Positions 9,401 through 16,688 are shown, counted from the stretch's first letter. The stretch: 64,000 nt of DNA from Mitsuokella sp. oral taxon 131 str. W9106 (GCF_000469545.1 NZ_KI273057.1:62001-126000); one strand, 5' to 3'. Program-made: numbers and translations. The notes: a model not told the origin generated them from the sequence alone.

Positions 9401-11193
9401 TGACCGTCAAGGCAAGCGACAAGATGCGTCTCTACGGACAGGATAATGGCACGTTTGTGGGTGCGGTTGTCGCAGGCATGCTTGCCGCCGGCGATACGCT
9501 TGGGCATCTCAATGTCACGACGCCTGCTACGCACGCGAGTGATGCCGGCAGCTACGCCATTGCATTGAACCCGGCCGGCGTTACGTTTGGCGCAGGGTCG
9601 CATGCAAAGGCAGGCGACTACACGATCACGACGCAAAGCGGCACACTGACCGTAATCCCGCGTCCGTTGACGCTCTATGCAGGCAGAAAGACGCGTGCGT
9701 ACGGGGCGGCGAATTCGACGGCACAGTATGCAGCCGGCTCGAGCAAGTTCCGTGCAGATGGTCTTGTAAACGGCGATACGATTCGCGATGTGCAGGAGTA
9801 CATCGATGCGAATGCGACGCTTACGGCAGACGCAGGTACGCCTAACCTCGCCGTTTCCCTTTTGGATGCGGGCGGCAACGCGCATCTTGTATTTGGCAAG
9901 GGAAAGGCATCGAACTACGCGATTTCGTATGTCGATGGCGAATTTTCGATTCTGCCGCGCCTCGTTTACATTGGGGCGAAAGATGCATCGCGTAAATACG
10001 GCGAGCCGAATCCGGCTGCCACTGCGTATGTACAGGCACCTACGGAAGACACGGGACTCGTCTTTGGCGCGCAGATCATAGGGCTTTCGGCTTCATACGA
10101 TGCTTCTATGGGAGCACGCGCAAGTGCAGGAAAGCATGTGGGCGTCATTCATCCTTCGACGGATTGGACGTTCACGGGCGGCAATATGGCGAACTATCGC
10201 TTCCAGTATAAGCCGGGCGCACTGACGATTCAGGCAGCTGGTTTTCCGCCGAACACGCCAGAAGGTCGTGCGACGCAGGGAGCGATGTCGGCAATGAGCA
10301 CAGTCAATCACGCAGTGAGCGGCGGATCTTCCGTATCAGGCGGCAGTTTTTTGCATGGTGTGCCAATCGGCTCGATCTCATCGGGCGGCGGAAACGTTCG
10401 ATGGAATCCCTCCGGCATTCCCCGTATGGGGGCGAGTGGAACGGCATCGCCGGATAGCGTGGCAAACTCGTTGATCCCGACGACGCCGGGCAACGTCGCG
10501 ATCCAGATTGGCGATCATGCCATGCAGCATCACGTCGCAATTGGGACTGATGGAAGCATTCGCGTGCAGCTCGGTCGCAGCGGACGTGGTGCAGGCGGCA
10601 TTGGCGGCTCGGCGAGTGGGACGAGCGGCTCTACGGGGACGATGGGCAGCACTTCGAGCAGCACGCGTGGTTCTTCCGATGCTTCCAACGGGACACCAAG
10701 TAAATCGATGCGTTCCTCAATGTCGAGTACAGGTGACAATGCTGGCTACGATACACCGGATATGGGCGGCGCAGAAGAAGTGCACGGCAAGAAGAAGAAC
10801 GTTATCCCCGTTCTCTTTACGGACGGTGATTCGAAACGCCTTGATGGCATGTACCAAGTGGAATACAGTTCACAGGAACTCTCCATCATTCCCTCGACGG
10901 AGAAGGCTCCAATTCCTTCTCCGGATGAGCTCGTCAACGGCGTTGAGAACGCTTTCCGCCTTGCATATCAGCAGCAAGGCGGCGAGTATGAGATCTTGTT
11001 CGGGAATGGCATCGTTGCCATCGTTCCGAAGAATGGAATGGCGTATGATCTCATTCATTCCGATGATCGTGCAGCAGAGCGTGCCTTGCTCGCGACGGGC
11101 GTCGTGACTGCCATTGAAGAGATGGGGGTCATGCCGGAACAGATTCGTGCCGTCTACATCTACACTGAGTACAAGAATTTGGGCAATGCATAA
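439..11193 (+). CDS. Giant TpsA filamentous haemagglutinin-like adhesin with MBG modules
   Basis: A 3584-residue exoprotein of a two-partner secretion system. Residues 1-45 are an extended signal peptide: a very basic start (RKRARRLRRKK), then a hydrophobic core ending near TLAM. The TPS haemagglutination domain covers about residues 45-300, with the conserved block NGRVFVVNPAGVLFAP near 120. A long beta-helix shaft follows (about 300-2550), containing irregular repeats of the type IGG...L.L...GF..V.IG...G. Seven MBG-like modules (each opening with a TV.A....YG-type strand) span about 2600-3260. Then come a Gly/Ser-rich linker (about 3285-3435) and a distinct C-terminal region (3448-3584). 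No cysteine was noticed in the protein. ATG 439 follows AAGGAG at 428-433; ATG 442 is an alternative. It is probably surface-exposed and adhesive, by family inference. Confidence 0.93.
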   Translation: MMRMTRKRARRLRRKKESGSQILRRSAGLLLGAGLLFGSSTQTLAMPQGGQVAAGAADIARNGAEMAIRQMTQNAVINWQSFGIAAGERVNILQPNAQAALLNHVVGNDPSAIFGALAANGRVFVVNPAGVLFAPDSQVNVGSLVASTLKISDADFMAGRYAFAGNAHSGKVLNQGKLIAEHAGAVALLAPQVENDGVIVAKKGKVELAAGTKVALDFTGDGTVSVLPSQEAIDAAVMNKGLVEADGGLVFLTAQTGEDLIGSAVNQDGIVRARSLDGKTGTVRMTANDVRLGSGSATDVTGAQGGTVEAGGGWQGAGSLSHAKNVTMEQGAKIDASAKQDGGAGGVVALWSDGETKFAGEIVARGKGAGAGGSIETSGHRLTVEGLASAASDSGRAGKWLLDPANVFIEADSVTPAQAVSGGTNTYTADDTKIHASQIESVLNTGTDVEIVTGSPTSGPEGNIMVNAPIHKTAGSDVKLTLKAWHNIVINRDIASTSGKLGFDFLSASDDKNGGGYIRVNAVHLNTNGGNLLLHGGTNRDGVDYASSSWDAAGILLKGTTIDTSGGSVILKGVTNHAGHGGVQLDGATITAGNTGTIQLVSRNDGGGDDLSVDSASHLQAGRIVLAADKAKLEGAFQGIDSSLTPAPAAGATAEITVAPRTASRNVSIGGTGTNALNLPASFLDGTKVTGFDATAIGADDGTGTVSIDAAVHAAGNLKLRSPHGKVAVNQAVTVDPGHALTVAAGTEVKAPGKITADEVNLEADDAKVELTAANEIQTVTGKAGSLALKNAVDIALGKAGTPSEGLTLKSGASEVESAGDITVAGDGVASTGTGSLALTTSTAKHVRLEQNTKIKGTGTNQFDLKVRTGTLDLASGVKIDATGGKADFAINKINLPGTETDLIQSTDGEVKIDTAAAGGVISIGTATPSGLALARLDFIAAGAKNVGIGSKDTGTVTIGTASATSPLAVESGTGIALEGGTAGSTNKDFSLRAPSIAFTGAQSLSAGSGNLTLEADTITNWANAMPSGTGTITVKRKTKGSDYTIGGTGTYLDNTVLAKLKAGGFHNVVIGDKTDAGKLTISSITDLPIYTSLFSKGGIQFDGPITSGEGAGKTLGAYSENGMTEGAGSPLAVDDVLLWGKGDFVLDTVQNKIRHLATDLSDGKLALSNLGSLQTASVQNRNTNTAVAGVEAKNVKLDVNSGTLDIAEKLKATEKADLKSDSMTFAPGKLETKKLRLNKQTNTADIQIGGTASGAWNLNGSKFDDLKVGGEDYHGNVNVADTTFAGNADIETHDTAVPSGKGNVTMTGNNLVGTTAEPKNMTITAEGAKLPGSSDKLEVNKLTLNLKGGLDLGNGKVKGHGELKLGGVGATQNIFVSDTYNRVTDPNPGGYKVSYGTVNNVLAGFDAINLEGHRDVFFDAGALKASINVKAARDIVVRDDVNVNGAASTVTFEAGRDFKLEDNKKIDVAGAKKETVFNVTANQDITFGQNAKVELKTPTGIVKPSVTANLKTKNGKVTFGQNVSFQIHTNEAGRLDVQAKETKVESGTEIDTGGAGTFALSTDKLTDATAGTSPSIKGKGTLAIQPLTSGHAMHIGDGATASAGELVVTSDQLNGHLFGQDFVKMFLGSHTDAPGKAGVVTVDGLNLQKASGKKAVDVSLAAGNEVKIGASGMTLGDGARLNVRTDKLSNRSVGTAARGKISVGNMSSLHVYVNNIDDLQASAGAPAVVGSGGILGLRTLDAGRTLALGDGVTGDMKITNSFMKNVVGNGFSEYDFGQGGADGGTTQETIHVGDFDPGADRSKHTYLTANHIEIKGKFVQHGTDSVILRSRGDVKEDAAASLEAKNLRLEFKGTYTLDSKNNKIGTIAANHVGDVAITSDKLTVGTVTQPEKIDSTTVTIHQAPLYGLKSTGNIKLTTDSLTLDKEIQSTVSGASAGTKTLTIEQKTPSRALYLGAENTAGLSIKADALSGANKKIADGFKEIELGRADGTGKAYVSGEVHLDNPTTINGLGGVEFTGGKIVGNNKDVGIRGKRFKMDAASELTAGSGNLMIAADTLDIAGAPNGSARVYGSGRLNVKTLDTARDLYLQKGAKTTDPDALGGLNLFSEYFEDDDPAHDVTDTRVFRDGFSLITIGDENATGNLVQSGTVGFTDPVNIVQALHSAAGGVTVSGSIDTHGNDYSVKSRKVTFSKVHIINYKGGPGTGPSVGPYTYITTDEFVVDDDSHITSDGVVKFSTYTPEKKIDFDTPAASAGTNDPLKLDPKIFSGTGLLRTGTVNGHPVRFQNIIIGDAGAGDINPSGLRVGKGLTDAVTLKSGGKVSGTGAVTGIDKLNIEANEVSLTNENNRIGSIGKVKSAGKFELTTKGGVKLDGSVEAGAGKVKITNKDSGNVILGEHATIATTNNTPVYITAENGHFINNSTSSNPISGGRFAISTKDSVGDKEGTLNLYLNFHRYGTAYGTESIAGYTTGNGFFYYDRPTVRIYSERPYGDANTAFFTNAKYRFETQRVGNESAADKAARDAHDATALHALEMRIKANGYGTTGWAHLDGSTHANANIDGTLRAGMGEFGSEVAAGGKNQVVAFNSNATSNPLNYKVELEYRVTPRELALTAKSRTKTYDGVSYTNGEGYTVSGLTNGNTEAGVITMHRLKYGTLAVPKNTDGTMKKNAEGAFHAGTYGIGIAGSDVTLKNPDYRIQFVDGILTVNKKAITVKPDNATHVYGDLPDSLPGGLATGSMLAAGDTLQGLRVRNTGSADVGSYSNVLTATGAHIRNAAGVDVSNDYAITSGTANLRITPRTVYIDAGAKERTYGEANSAAAYSHGQYSVRKADATTGLVYGDTIASVTEGISPSLTNTSDAGMYVGAVTASGASLLDPSKNGNYNFIYTPGEFIIKKKMVTVKANDATASYNGTAYTGNNGATYTGFLFGQTENTAAGMAGALSYAAKGADGSAAVHAGSYDLGVTGNLSATNYDFQYETGKLTITPLALTVKASDKMRLYGQDNGTFVGAVVAGMLAAGDTLGHLNVTTPATHASDAGSYAIALNPAGVTFGAGSHAKAGDYTITTQSGTLTVIPRPLTLYAGRKTRAYGAANSTAQYAAGSSKFRADGLVNGDTIRDVQEYIDANATLTADAGTPNLAVSLLDAGGNAHLVFGKGKASNYAISYVDGEFSILPRLVYIGAKDASRKYGEPNPAATAYVQAPTEDTGLVFGAQIIGLSASYDASMGARASAGKHVGVIHPSTDWTFTGGNMANYRFQYKPGALTIQAAGFPPNTPEGRATQGAMSAMSTVNHAVSGGSSVSGGSFLHGVPIGSISSGGGNVRWNPSGIPRMGASGTASPDSVANSLIPTTPGNVAIQIGDHAMQHHVAIGTDGSIRVQLGRSGRGAGGIGGSASGTSGSTGTMGSTSSSTRGSSDASNGTPSKSMRSSMSSTGDNAGYDTPDMGGAEEVHGKKKNVIPVLFTDGDSKRLDGMYQVEYSSQELSIIPSTEKAPIPSPDELVNGVENAFRLAYQQQGGEYEILFGNGIVAIVPKNGMAYDLIHSDDRAAERALLATGVVTAIEEMGVMPEQIRAVYIYTEYKNLGNA

Positions 11194-11206
11194 ACAACCA
11201 GAAGCA

Positions 11207-11237
11207 GCGCATGGGAATTTCCCATGCGCCGTTTTTT
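11207..11237 (+). terminator. Rho-independent terminator after the TpsA gene
   Basis: A perfect 10-bp stem GCGCATGGGA / TCCCATGCGC with a 3-nt loop (11207-11229) is followed by C-G-TTTTTT. It lies 13 bases past the stop codon. Confidence 0.92.
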
Positions 11238-11256
11238 ACATGTCTTTAAGAAAATG

Positions 11257-11285
11257 TTGCATATATGCCGCATATTCGTTAAAAT
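11257..11285 (+). promoter_or_regulatory. SigA-type promoter for yhcH (and possibly purL)
   Basis: TTGCAT (11257-11262), a 17-nt spacer and TAAAAT (11280-11285), immediately downstream of the TpsA terminator. Confidence 0.6.
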
Positions 11286-11344
11286 AAATAAGGAGTATTA
11301 TGGTCAAATCCCATAACACAGCAAATTTAGGAGGAAATGGATCC

Positions 11345-11815
11345 ATGCTAATAGGAAGCCTCGGAAAATTGGATCAGGGGTATGTGACACTTCCTCATTC
11401 CATTCGCAAGGCGCTCGAATACCTCAAGAATCACGATCTCCGTACGTTCGAGAGTGGCAGGTACGATATTGAAGAGGGCGTGAGCTATGCAGTCATCGAA
11501 CGGTACAAGACGCGCCCTATGGCAAAGTGCCGTCCGGAGGTGCACGAGAAGTATGTCGACATCCAATGCGTCGTCGAAGGGGAGGAGTATCTTGGCTGGT
11601 GCCCGCTTAGCCCGGATCTCAAGATTGTCGTGCCATACGATGCTGAACGGGATATCGCGTTTTACGAGGCACTCGTTCCGGAGAGCAATTTTATTTTGTC
11701 AGCTGGAAATTATGCTATTTTGTATCCCAATGACGTACATCGGCCTCAAACTGCGATCGATAAGCCATCAGCGGTGACGAAGGTCGTCGTGAAGGTGCGT
11801 GTCGATAGCCTGTAA
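11345..11815 (+). CDS. YhcH/YjgK/YiaL (DUF386) family protein
   Basis: 156 residues. The start MLIGSLGKLDQ, the block VHEKYVDIQCVVEGEEYLGW and the C-terminal IL.PNDVHRPQ segment are typical of the YhcH/YjgK/YiaL family: single-domain cupin-like proteins, some tied to sialic-acid or other sugar metabolism. The His residues of HEKYVDIQ and DVHRP are the expected metal or substrate ligands. ATG 11345 is preferred because it gives the family-typical N terminus and has AGGAGG at 11329-11334. An in-frame ATG at 11300 with AAGGAG (11290-11295) would add 15 unconserved residues. No sugar genes lie nearby, so the substrate cannot be inferred from context. Confidence 0.85.
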   Translation: MLIGSLGKLDQGYVTLPHSIRKALEYLKNHDLRTFESGRYDIEEGVSYAVIERYKTRPMAKCRPEVHEKYVDIQCVVEGEEYLGWCPLSPDLKIVVPYDAERDIAFYEALVPESNFILSAGNYAILYPNDVHRPQTAIDKPSAVTKVVVKVRVDSL

Positions 11816-11864
11816 TCCATGATTTGCCCGCAGCAGTGAAGCTAGATAGGGAGGATAAAAGCGC

Positions 11865-14800
11865 ATGACGGTAAGAAGAATTTTCGTAGAAAAGCGGCAG
11901 GGATTTTATGATGTCGCGGCACAGCAGCTCTGTGCCGATCTGACGGAAACGTTTCGTCTGCTCGACCTAAAGGCTGTTCGTATCATCAACCGCTACGATA
12001 TCGAGGGGATTAGCGACGAAGAGTACGAACAGGTCAAGAACATCGTCTTTGCTGAGCCGCCCGTTGATGTGATCTATGAGGAAGAACTCCCTCCTTTTTC
12101 AAAGGCGCGTGTCTTTGCGATCGAGTATTTGCCGGGACAGTACGATCAGCGTGCCGATTCAGCGGCGCAGTGCGTCCAGCTTATTACGCAGAAAGAGCAG
12201 CCGCTCATCCGCGCTGCGCGCGTCATCGTGCTCGTCGGCATGATCGATGATGAGACGTTCGTGAAGATCAAGGATTATTGCATCAATAAAGTCGAGAGCC
12301 GTGAAGCGAGTCTTAAGAAGCCGGCTTCGCTTAAGATGGTGACGGAAGATCCAGCCGACGTCGAAGTCCTGGATGCGTTCAACGCGATGGATGAAGGCGC
12401 GCTGAAAGCATTCCATGCGGCAAAAGGGTTTGCGATGCGCTTCGATGATTTGCAGTTTTGTCAGAAGTACTTCCGCGATGAGGAGCATCGCGCGCCGACT
12501 ATCACGGAGCTTCGCGTCATTGACACGTACTGGTCGGATCACTGCCGCCATACGACGTTCACGACAGCGATTGACCTTGTCGATATCGAGGAGGGATATT
12601 TCTCGCCCGCCATCTCGAAGGCATACGAGAAATATATCGCGGATCGTCAGACCGTCTACGGCGATAAGATTCGCGATGTCACGCTCATGGATATCGCCGT
12701 GATGGGCATGAAAGCACTCCGAAAGGAAGGTCTTCTCACTGATCTTGATGAGTCGGAGGAGATCAATGCCTGCAGCGTTGTCGTCAAGGCGGATGTCAGC
12801 GGCAAGCCGGAGGACTGGCTCGTCATGTTCAAGAACGAGACACACAATCATCCGACGGAGATCGAGCCGTTCGGCGGCGCGGCAACGTGTCTTGGCGGTG
12901 CGATCCGCGATCCGCTCTCAGGCCGCTCCTACGTCTATCAGGCAATGCGTGTAACGGGCGCGGCGGATCCGCGGCGCCCGCTCGAAGATACGCTCCCCGG
13001 AAAGCTTCCACAGAAGAAGATCACGCTCGGCGCAGCGGCAGGCTACAGTTCCTACGGCAATCAGATTGGTCTCGCGACGGGACAGGTGCGCGAGGTATAC
13101 CATGATGGCTATCTCGCAAAGCGCATGGAAATCGGTGCGGTCATTGCGGCAGCACCTAAAGGGAACGTGATGCGTGAGCATCCGGCGGTGGGCGATGTCA
13201 TCGTGCTCGTCGGCGGACGCACGGGACGCGATGGATGCGGCGGTGCGACTGGCTCATCCAAAGAACACACGCAGGCGTCGCTTTCGACATGCGGTGCAGA
13301 GGTGCAGAAGGGCAATCCGCCGACGGAGCGTAAGATCCAGCGGCTCTTCCGCGATCCCTTGGTCAGCCGCAAGATCAAGCGCTGCAATGACTTTGGTGCA
13401 GGCGGCATCGCGGTTGCGATCGGCGAACTCGCCGACGGGCTCGTCATCAATCTTGACGCAGTGCGCAAGAAGTATGATGGCCTTGACGGAACGGAGCTTG
13501 CGATTTCGGAGTCTCAGGAGCGCATGGCAGTTGTGCTTGCACCGGAGGACGTTCCGTTCTTTAAGGCGGCGGCAGATCGCGAGAACCTTGAGGCGACGGA
13601 AGTTGCTGAGGTCACGAAGGAGCCTGTCCTCGTCATGAAATGGCGCGGAAAGCCCATCGTACGGATGCAGCGCGCATTTCTCGATACGAATGGCGTTCGG
13701 CTGCACGTCTCGGCGAAGATCGTGCAGCCGAACCGCAGCCATCGCTACATGCGTGAGATTCCGACAGCGGTTCAGGAGAAGCAGGCGGATCTTGAGCAGG
13801 CATGGCTTGAGAATCTAAAGGATCTCAATATTTGCAGCCAAAAGGGTTTGGCGGAGCGGTTCGATTCGACGGTTGGCGGCAATACGGTTCTTATGCCGTT
13901 CGGCGGCAAGAATCAGATCACGCCGACGGAAGGCATGGTCGCGAAGCTGCCTGTCCTTGGCGCAGAGACGAATACGGCAACGGCGATGACGTTCGGGCTC
14001 AATCCTGCACTCATGGAGTGGAGCCCGTTCCACGGTGCTGTCTATGCGGTCGTCGAAGCAGCGGCGAAGATGGTCGCCATCGGAGGCGATGCCTCGAAGA
14101 TTCGCCTGACATTCCAGGAATATTTCGAGCATCTTGGAACGGATCCGGCGAAGTGGGGAAAGCCATTTGCCGCGCTCTTGGGCGCACTTTGGGCACAGCA
14201 TGGGCTTGGTATTCCTGCCATCGGCGGAAAGGACTCGATGTCAGGGACGTTCGAGAAGATTCACGTTCCGCCGACGCTGGTGGCATTTGCCATCGATGTC
14301 ATCAAAGCGGACGATGCACTCTCGCCAGAGTTTAAGTATGCGGGCAACAAGGTCTATCTCATTCCGATGCGCAAGGACACGCAGGATATGCCGATCTTTC
14401 GCCAGCTCAAGAAGAATTTCGAGAAGGTCACCGCGCTGATTCGCGCGCACAAGGTCTTCTCGGCGCAGAGCGTGGGCATTGGCGGCATTGCAGCGGCACT
14501 CACGAAAATGTGCCTCGGCAATAATATCGGGTTCCGCTTTGCTCGTCCTGTGGTGGACAACGAACTCTTTACGAGCGACTACGGCTCGCTCCTCATCGAG
14601 GTGGCAGAAAACACGAAAGCGTTGGAGCTTCTCGAAGGAACGGGCGTCGTCGAGCTCGGTATGACGACGGATGTGCCGAGCATTGTCTGCGGCAATTCGG
14701 TCGTTGGGCTGAACGATGCGATCGAAGCCTACACGCAGCCGTTGGAGCGGATTTTCCCAACGCAGATTCCGCCGAAGAACAGCAAGGAACGCGCGACGTG

Positions 14801-15647
14801 CCTTCCCTACGAGAAGGGGAACTGCATCAACGCCCAAGCGAAGCTTGCACATCCGCGCGTCTTTATCCCCGTATTCCCTGGTGCAAATTGCGAGTACGAA
14901 TCGGCTCGCGCATGGGAGCGCGTTGGGGCCGTCCCCGAGACGCTCATCGTGCGCAACCTCACGAAGAGTGCCGTTGAGGATACAGTCGAGGCGATCGCAA
15001 GGGGCATCCATAAGGCACAGATCGTCATGCTGCCGGGCGGTTTCAGCGGCGGTGACGAACCGGATGGAAGCGGCAAGTTCATCGCGGCAATGTTCCGCCA
15101 TCCGCGTATTGCCGAGCAGATCATGAAGCTCCTGCGCGAACGTGACGGGCTCATGCTCGGGATCTGCAACGGGTTTCAGGCACTCATCAAGCTCGGTCTC
15201 GTGCCTTACGGCGAGATTTGCGATCTCACGGGAAAGTCGCCGACGCTCACTTATAATAATATTGGCAGACATGTTTCGTGCATGGTGCAGACGCGCGTCG
15301 TATCGAATCTCTCGCCGTGGTTTAACGATGTCCGCGTCGGCGATATTCATACGATTCCCGTCTCACATGGCGAGGGGCGTTTCGTTGGCGATGCTGAGAC
15401 GATCGCGCAGATGCGCGTACGCGGGCAGATTGCGACGCAGTACGTCGATGCACACGGCAATCCGACAATGCTCATGCCCGACAACCCGAACGGATCGCTC
15501 AATGCGATCGAAGGCATCACGAGCCCTGATGGCCGTGTCCTCGGCAAGATGGGACACAGCGAGCGAATCGGCAAGGACATCGGAAAGAATGTGCCGGGCA
15601 ACAAGGATCAAAAGCTTTTTGCGGCCGGTGTTCGCTATTACAAATAA
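11865..15647 (+). CDS. purL: Phosphoribosylformylglycinamidine synthase, fused synthetase-glutaminase form
   Basis: 1260 residues. It catalyses the fourth step of de novo purine synthesis, FGAR + Gln + ATP to FGAM. The motif SDHCRHTTF (about residue 224) and KNETHNHPTEIEPFGGAATC (about 323) mark the first AIRS-like synthetase half. DNPNGS and a class I glutaminase domain fill the C terminus, with nucleophile Cys1101 in GICNGFQ. This is the single-chain type with PurL and PurQ activities in one protein, so no separate purS or purQ is expected. ATG 11865 follows AGGGAGG (11848-11854). No other pur gene is present, so it stands alone or is co-transcribed with yhcH (49-base gap). A strong terminator follows. 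Confidence 0.95.
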   Translation: MTVRRIFVEKRQGFYDVAAQQLCADLTETFRLLDLKAVRIINRYDIEGISDEEYEQVKNIVFAEPPVDVIYEEELPPFSKARVFAIEYLPGQYDQRADSAAQCVQLITQKEQPLIRAARVIVLVGMIDDETFVKIKDYCINKVESREASLKKPASLKMVTEDPADVEVLDAFNAMDEGALKAFHAAKGFAMRFDDLQFCQKYFRDEEHRAPTITELRVIDTYWSDHCRHTTFTTAIDLVDIEEGYFSPAISKAYEKYIADRQTVYGDKIRDVTLMDIAVMGMKALRKEGLLTDLDESEEINACSVVVKADVSGKPEDWLVMFKNETHNHPTEIEPFGGAATCLGGAIRDPLSGRSYVYQAMRVTGAADPRRPLEDTLPGKLPQKKITLGAAAGYSSYGNQIGLATGQVREVYHDGYLAKRMEIGAVIAAAPKGNVMREHPAVGDVIVLVGGRTGRDGCGGATGSSKEHTQASLSTCGAEVQKGNPPTERKIQRLFRDPLVSRKIKRCNDFGAGGIAVAIGELADGLVINLDAVRKKYDGLDGTELAISESQERMAVVLAPEDVPFFKAAADRENLEATEVAEVTKEPVLVMKWRGKPIVRMQRAFLDTNGVRLHVSAKIVQPNRSHRYMREIPTAVQEKQADLEQAWLENLKDLNICSQKGLAERFDSTVGGNTVLMPFGGKNQITPTEGMVAKLPVLGAETNTATAMTFGLNPALMEWSPFHGAVYAVVEAAAKMVAIGGDASKIRLTFQEYFEHLGTDPAKWGKPFAALLGALWAQHGLGIPAIGGKDSMSGTFEKIHVPPTLVAFAIDVIKADDALSPEFKYAGNKVYLIPMRKDTQDMPIFRQLKKNFEKVTALIRAHKVFSAQSVGIGGIAAALTKMCLGNNIGFRFARPVVDNELFTSDYGSLLIEVAENTKALELLEGTGVVELGMTTDVPSIVCGNSVVGLNDAIEAYTQPLERIFPTQIPPKNSKERATCLPYEKGNCINAQAKLAHPRVFIPVFPGANCEYESARAWERVGAVPETLIVRNLTKSAVEDTVEAIARGIHKAQIVMLPGGFSGGDEPDGSGKFIAAMFRHPRIAEQIMKLLRERDGLMLGICNGFQALIKLGLVPYGEICDLTGKSPTLTYNNIGRHVSCMVQTRVVSNLSPWFNDVRVGDIHTIPVSHGEGRFVGDAETIAQMRVRGQIATQYVDAHGNPTMLMPDNPNGSLNAIEGITSPDGRVLGKMGHSERIGKDIGKNVPGNKDQKLFAAGVRYYK

Positions 15648-15650
15648 GAG

Positions 15651-15685
15651 AAATCCCCGTTGCCTTTCTGGCAATGGGGATTTTT
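15651..15685 (+). terminator. Rho-independent terminator after purL
   Basis: A 14-bp stem AAATCCCCGTTGCC / GGCAATGGGGATTT (one G-U pair) with a 5-nt loop. The TTT of the 3' arm runs into further Ts. It starts 4 bases past the stop. Confidence 0.9.
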
Positions 15686-15731
15686 GCATCGCGGAGAATG
15701 TGAGCTAGTCACGCGCTGTATTTGACAGACT

Positions 15732-15740
15732 TGATATAAT
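15732..15740 (+). promoter_or_regulatory. Extended -10 promoter upstream of the DUF2156 gene
   Basis: TGATATAAT is a perfect TGnTATAAT extended -10. The TTGACA at 15722 is only 7 nt upstream of it, too close to act as its -35. Transcription would start near 15747, which favours the ATG at 15783 as translation start. Confidence 0.5.
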
Positions 15741-15782
15741 TAGACACATACATTGGCATTGCCGCATTGCTTCGCAGGGAGG

Positions 15783-16688
15783 ATGAGCACCATAAAATTC
15801 CAGGATTTGCAAAAAGACGATAAGCCGCTGCTCGATTCATATTTTCACAGCGCTTACTATGAGAATTCCCATTTTAATTTTACGAATCTTTTCATGTGGC
15901 GCGAGCCGTACCGCATTCAATGGGCAGAAGAGGATGGCATCCTCTTTATGACCTGTGAGTGGGAAGGCGAGCTCATGGCACTCCAGCCATTCTGCGATTC
16001 CGCGAAGTATGAAGAGGCGATCACGAAGTTTGCCGCACACTTTGATCACATGGGCAAGCCCCTCGTTTTCATGGGCATCGAGAAGCACTTTGCCGATGCG
16101 CTTGAAGCGTATTCCGATGCGAAGTTCGAGATCGAGGAAGATCGCGACAACTGGGATTACGTCTACCTTGCAGAAAAGCTCATCACGCTTTCGGGACGCA
16201 AGCTGCATTCGAAGAAGAATCATCTGAATGCGTTCCGCAAGCTTTATCCGGAAGCGGAGTACCTGCCGATCACGGCGGATATCATCACGGCATGCAAGAT
16301 CGAGCTGAATAACTGGTACAAGATGCGCGTGCAGGACGAGGCAAACGATCCATTTATCGGTTGGGAGCGCAAGGCCATCCTGGAGGTTCTCAACGATTTT
16401 GATTATTTTGGACTGAAGGGCGGCGCGATTCGTCTCGACAATCGAATCATTGCGTTCACATTCGGTGAGCCACTCAATCTCGATACAGCAGTCATCCATG
16501 TCGAAAAAGCCGACCCCGACATTCGCGGCGCGTATCCCGCGATCAATCAAGGGTTCGTTGAGCATGCATGGAGCACGATGACGTACATCAACCGTGAGGA
16601 GGATATGGGGCACGAAGGGCTTCGCAAGGCAAAGGAGTCGTATAAGCCGGAGAAGATGGTCGAGAAGTTCAACGCACGCATGAAATAG
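15783..16688 (+). CDS. DUF2156 (phosphatidylglycerol lysyltransferase C-terminal-like) protein
   Basis: 301 residues with the GNAT-like fold signature of DUF2156: an N-terminal F.DL..DDKPLLDSYF segment, a NLFMWR block near residue 36, the RKLHSKKNHLNAFRK motif near 140, and a C-terminal P.INQGF block. This domain also forms the catalytic half of MprF, which transfers aminoacyl groups from tRNA to lipid. Here there is no membrane-spanning flippase domain, so it is a soluble stand-alone version whose substrate is unknown. Start choice is awkward: AGGGAGG (15776-15782) abuts ATG 15783 with no spacing, while TTG 15753 lacks a Shine-Dalgarno and would nearly coincide with the predicted transcript start. 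Confidence 0.75.
   Translation: MSTIKFQDLQKDDKPLLDSYFHSAYYENSHFNFTNLFMWREPYRIQWAEEDGILFMTCEWEGELMALQPFCDSAKYEEAITKFAAHFDHMGKPLVFMGIEKHFADALEAYSDAKFEIEEDRDNWDYVYLAEKLITLSGRKLHSKKNHLNAFRKLYPEAEYLPITADIITACKIELNNWYKMRVQDEANDPFIGWERKAILEVLNDFDYFGLKGGAIRLDNRIIAFTFGEPLNLDTAVIHVEKADPDIRGAYPAINQGFVEHAWSTMTYINREEDMGHEGLRKAKESYKPEKMVEKFNARMK

Noticed and set aside
8250-10230. Direct repeats that might be a CRISPR-like or satellite array
   Set aside because: The repetition is at protein level in the MBG modules, inside one continuous frame with diverged DNA and irregular spacing.
15722-15740. TTGACA and TATAAT as a classical promoter pair
   Set aside because: Spacing is only 7 nt, impossible for a -35/-10 pair. 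The TGATATAAT extended -10 was kept on its own.
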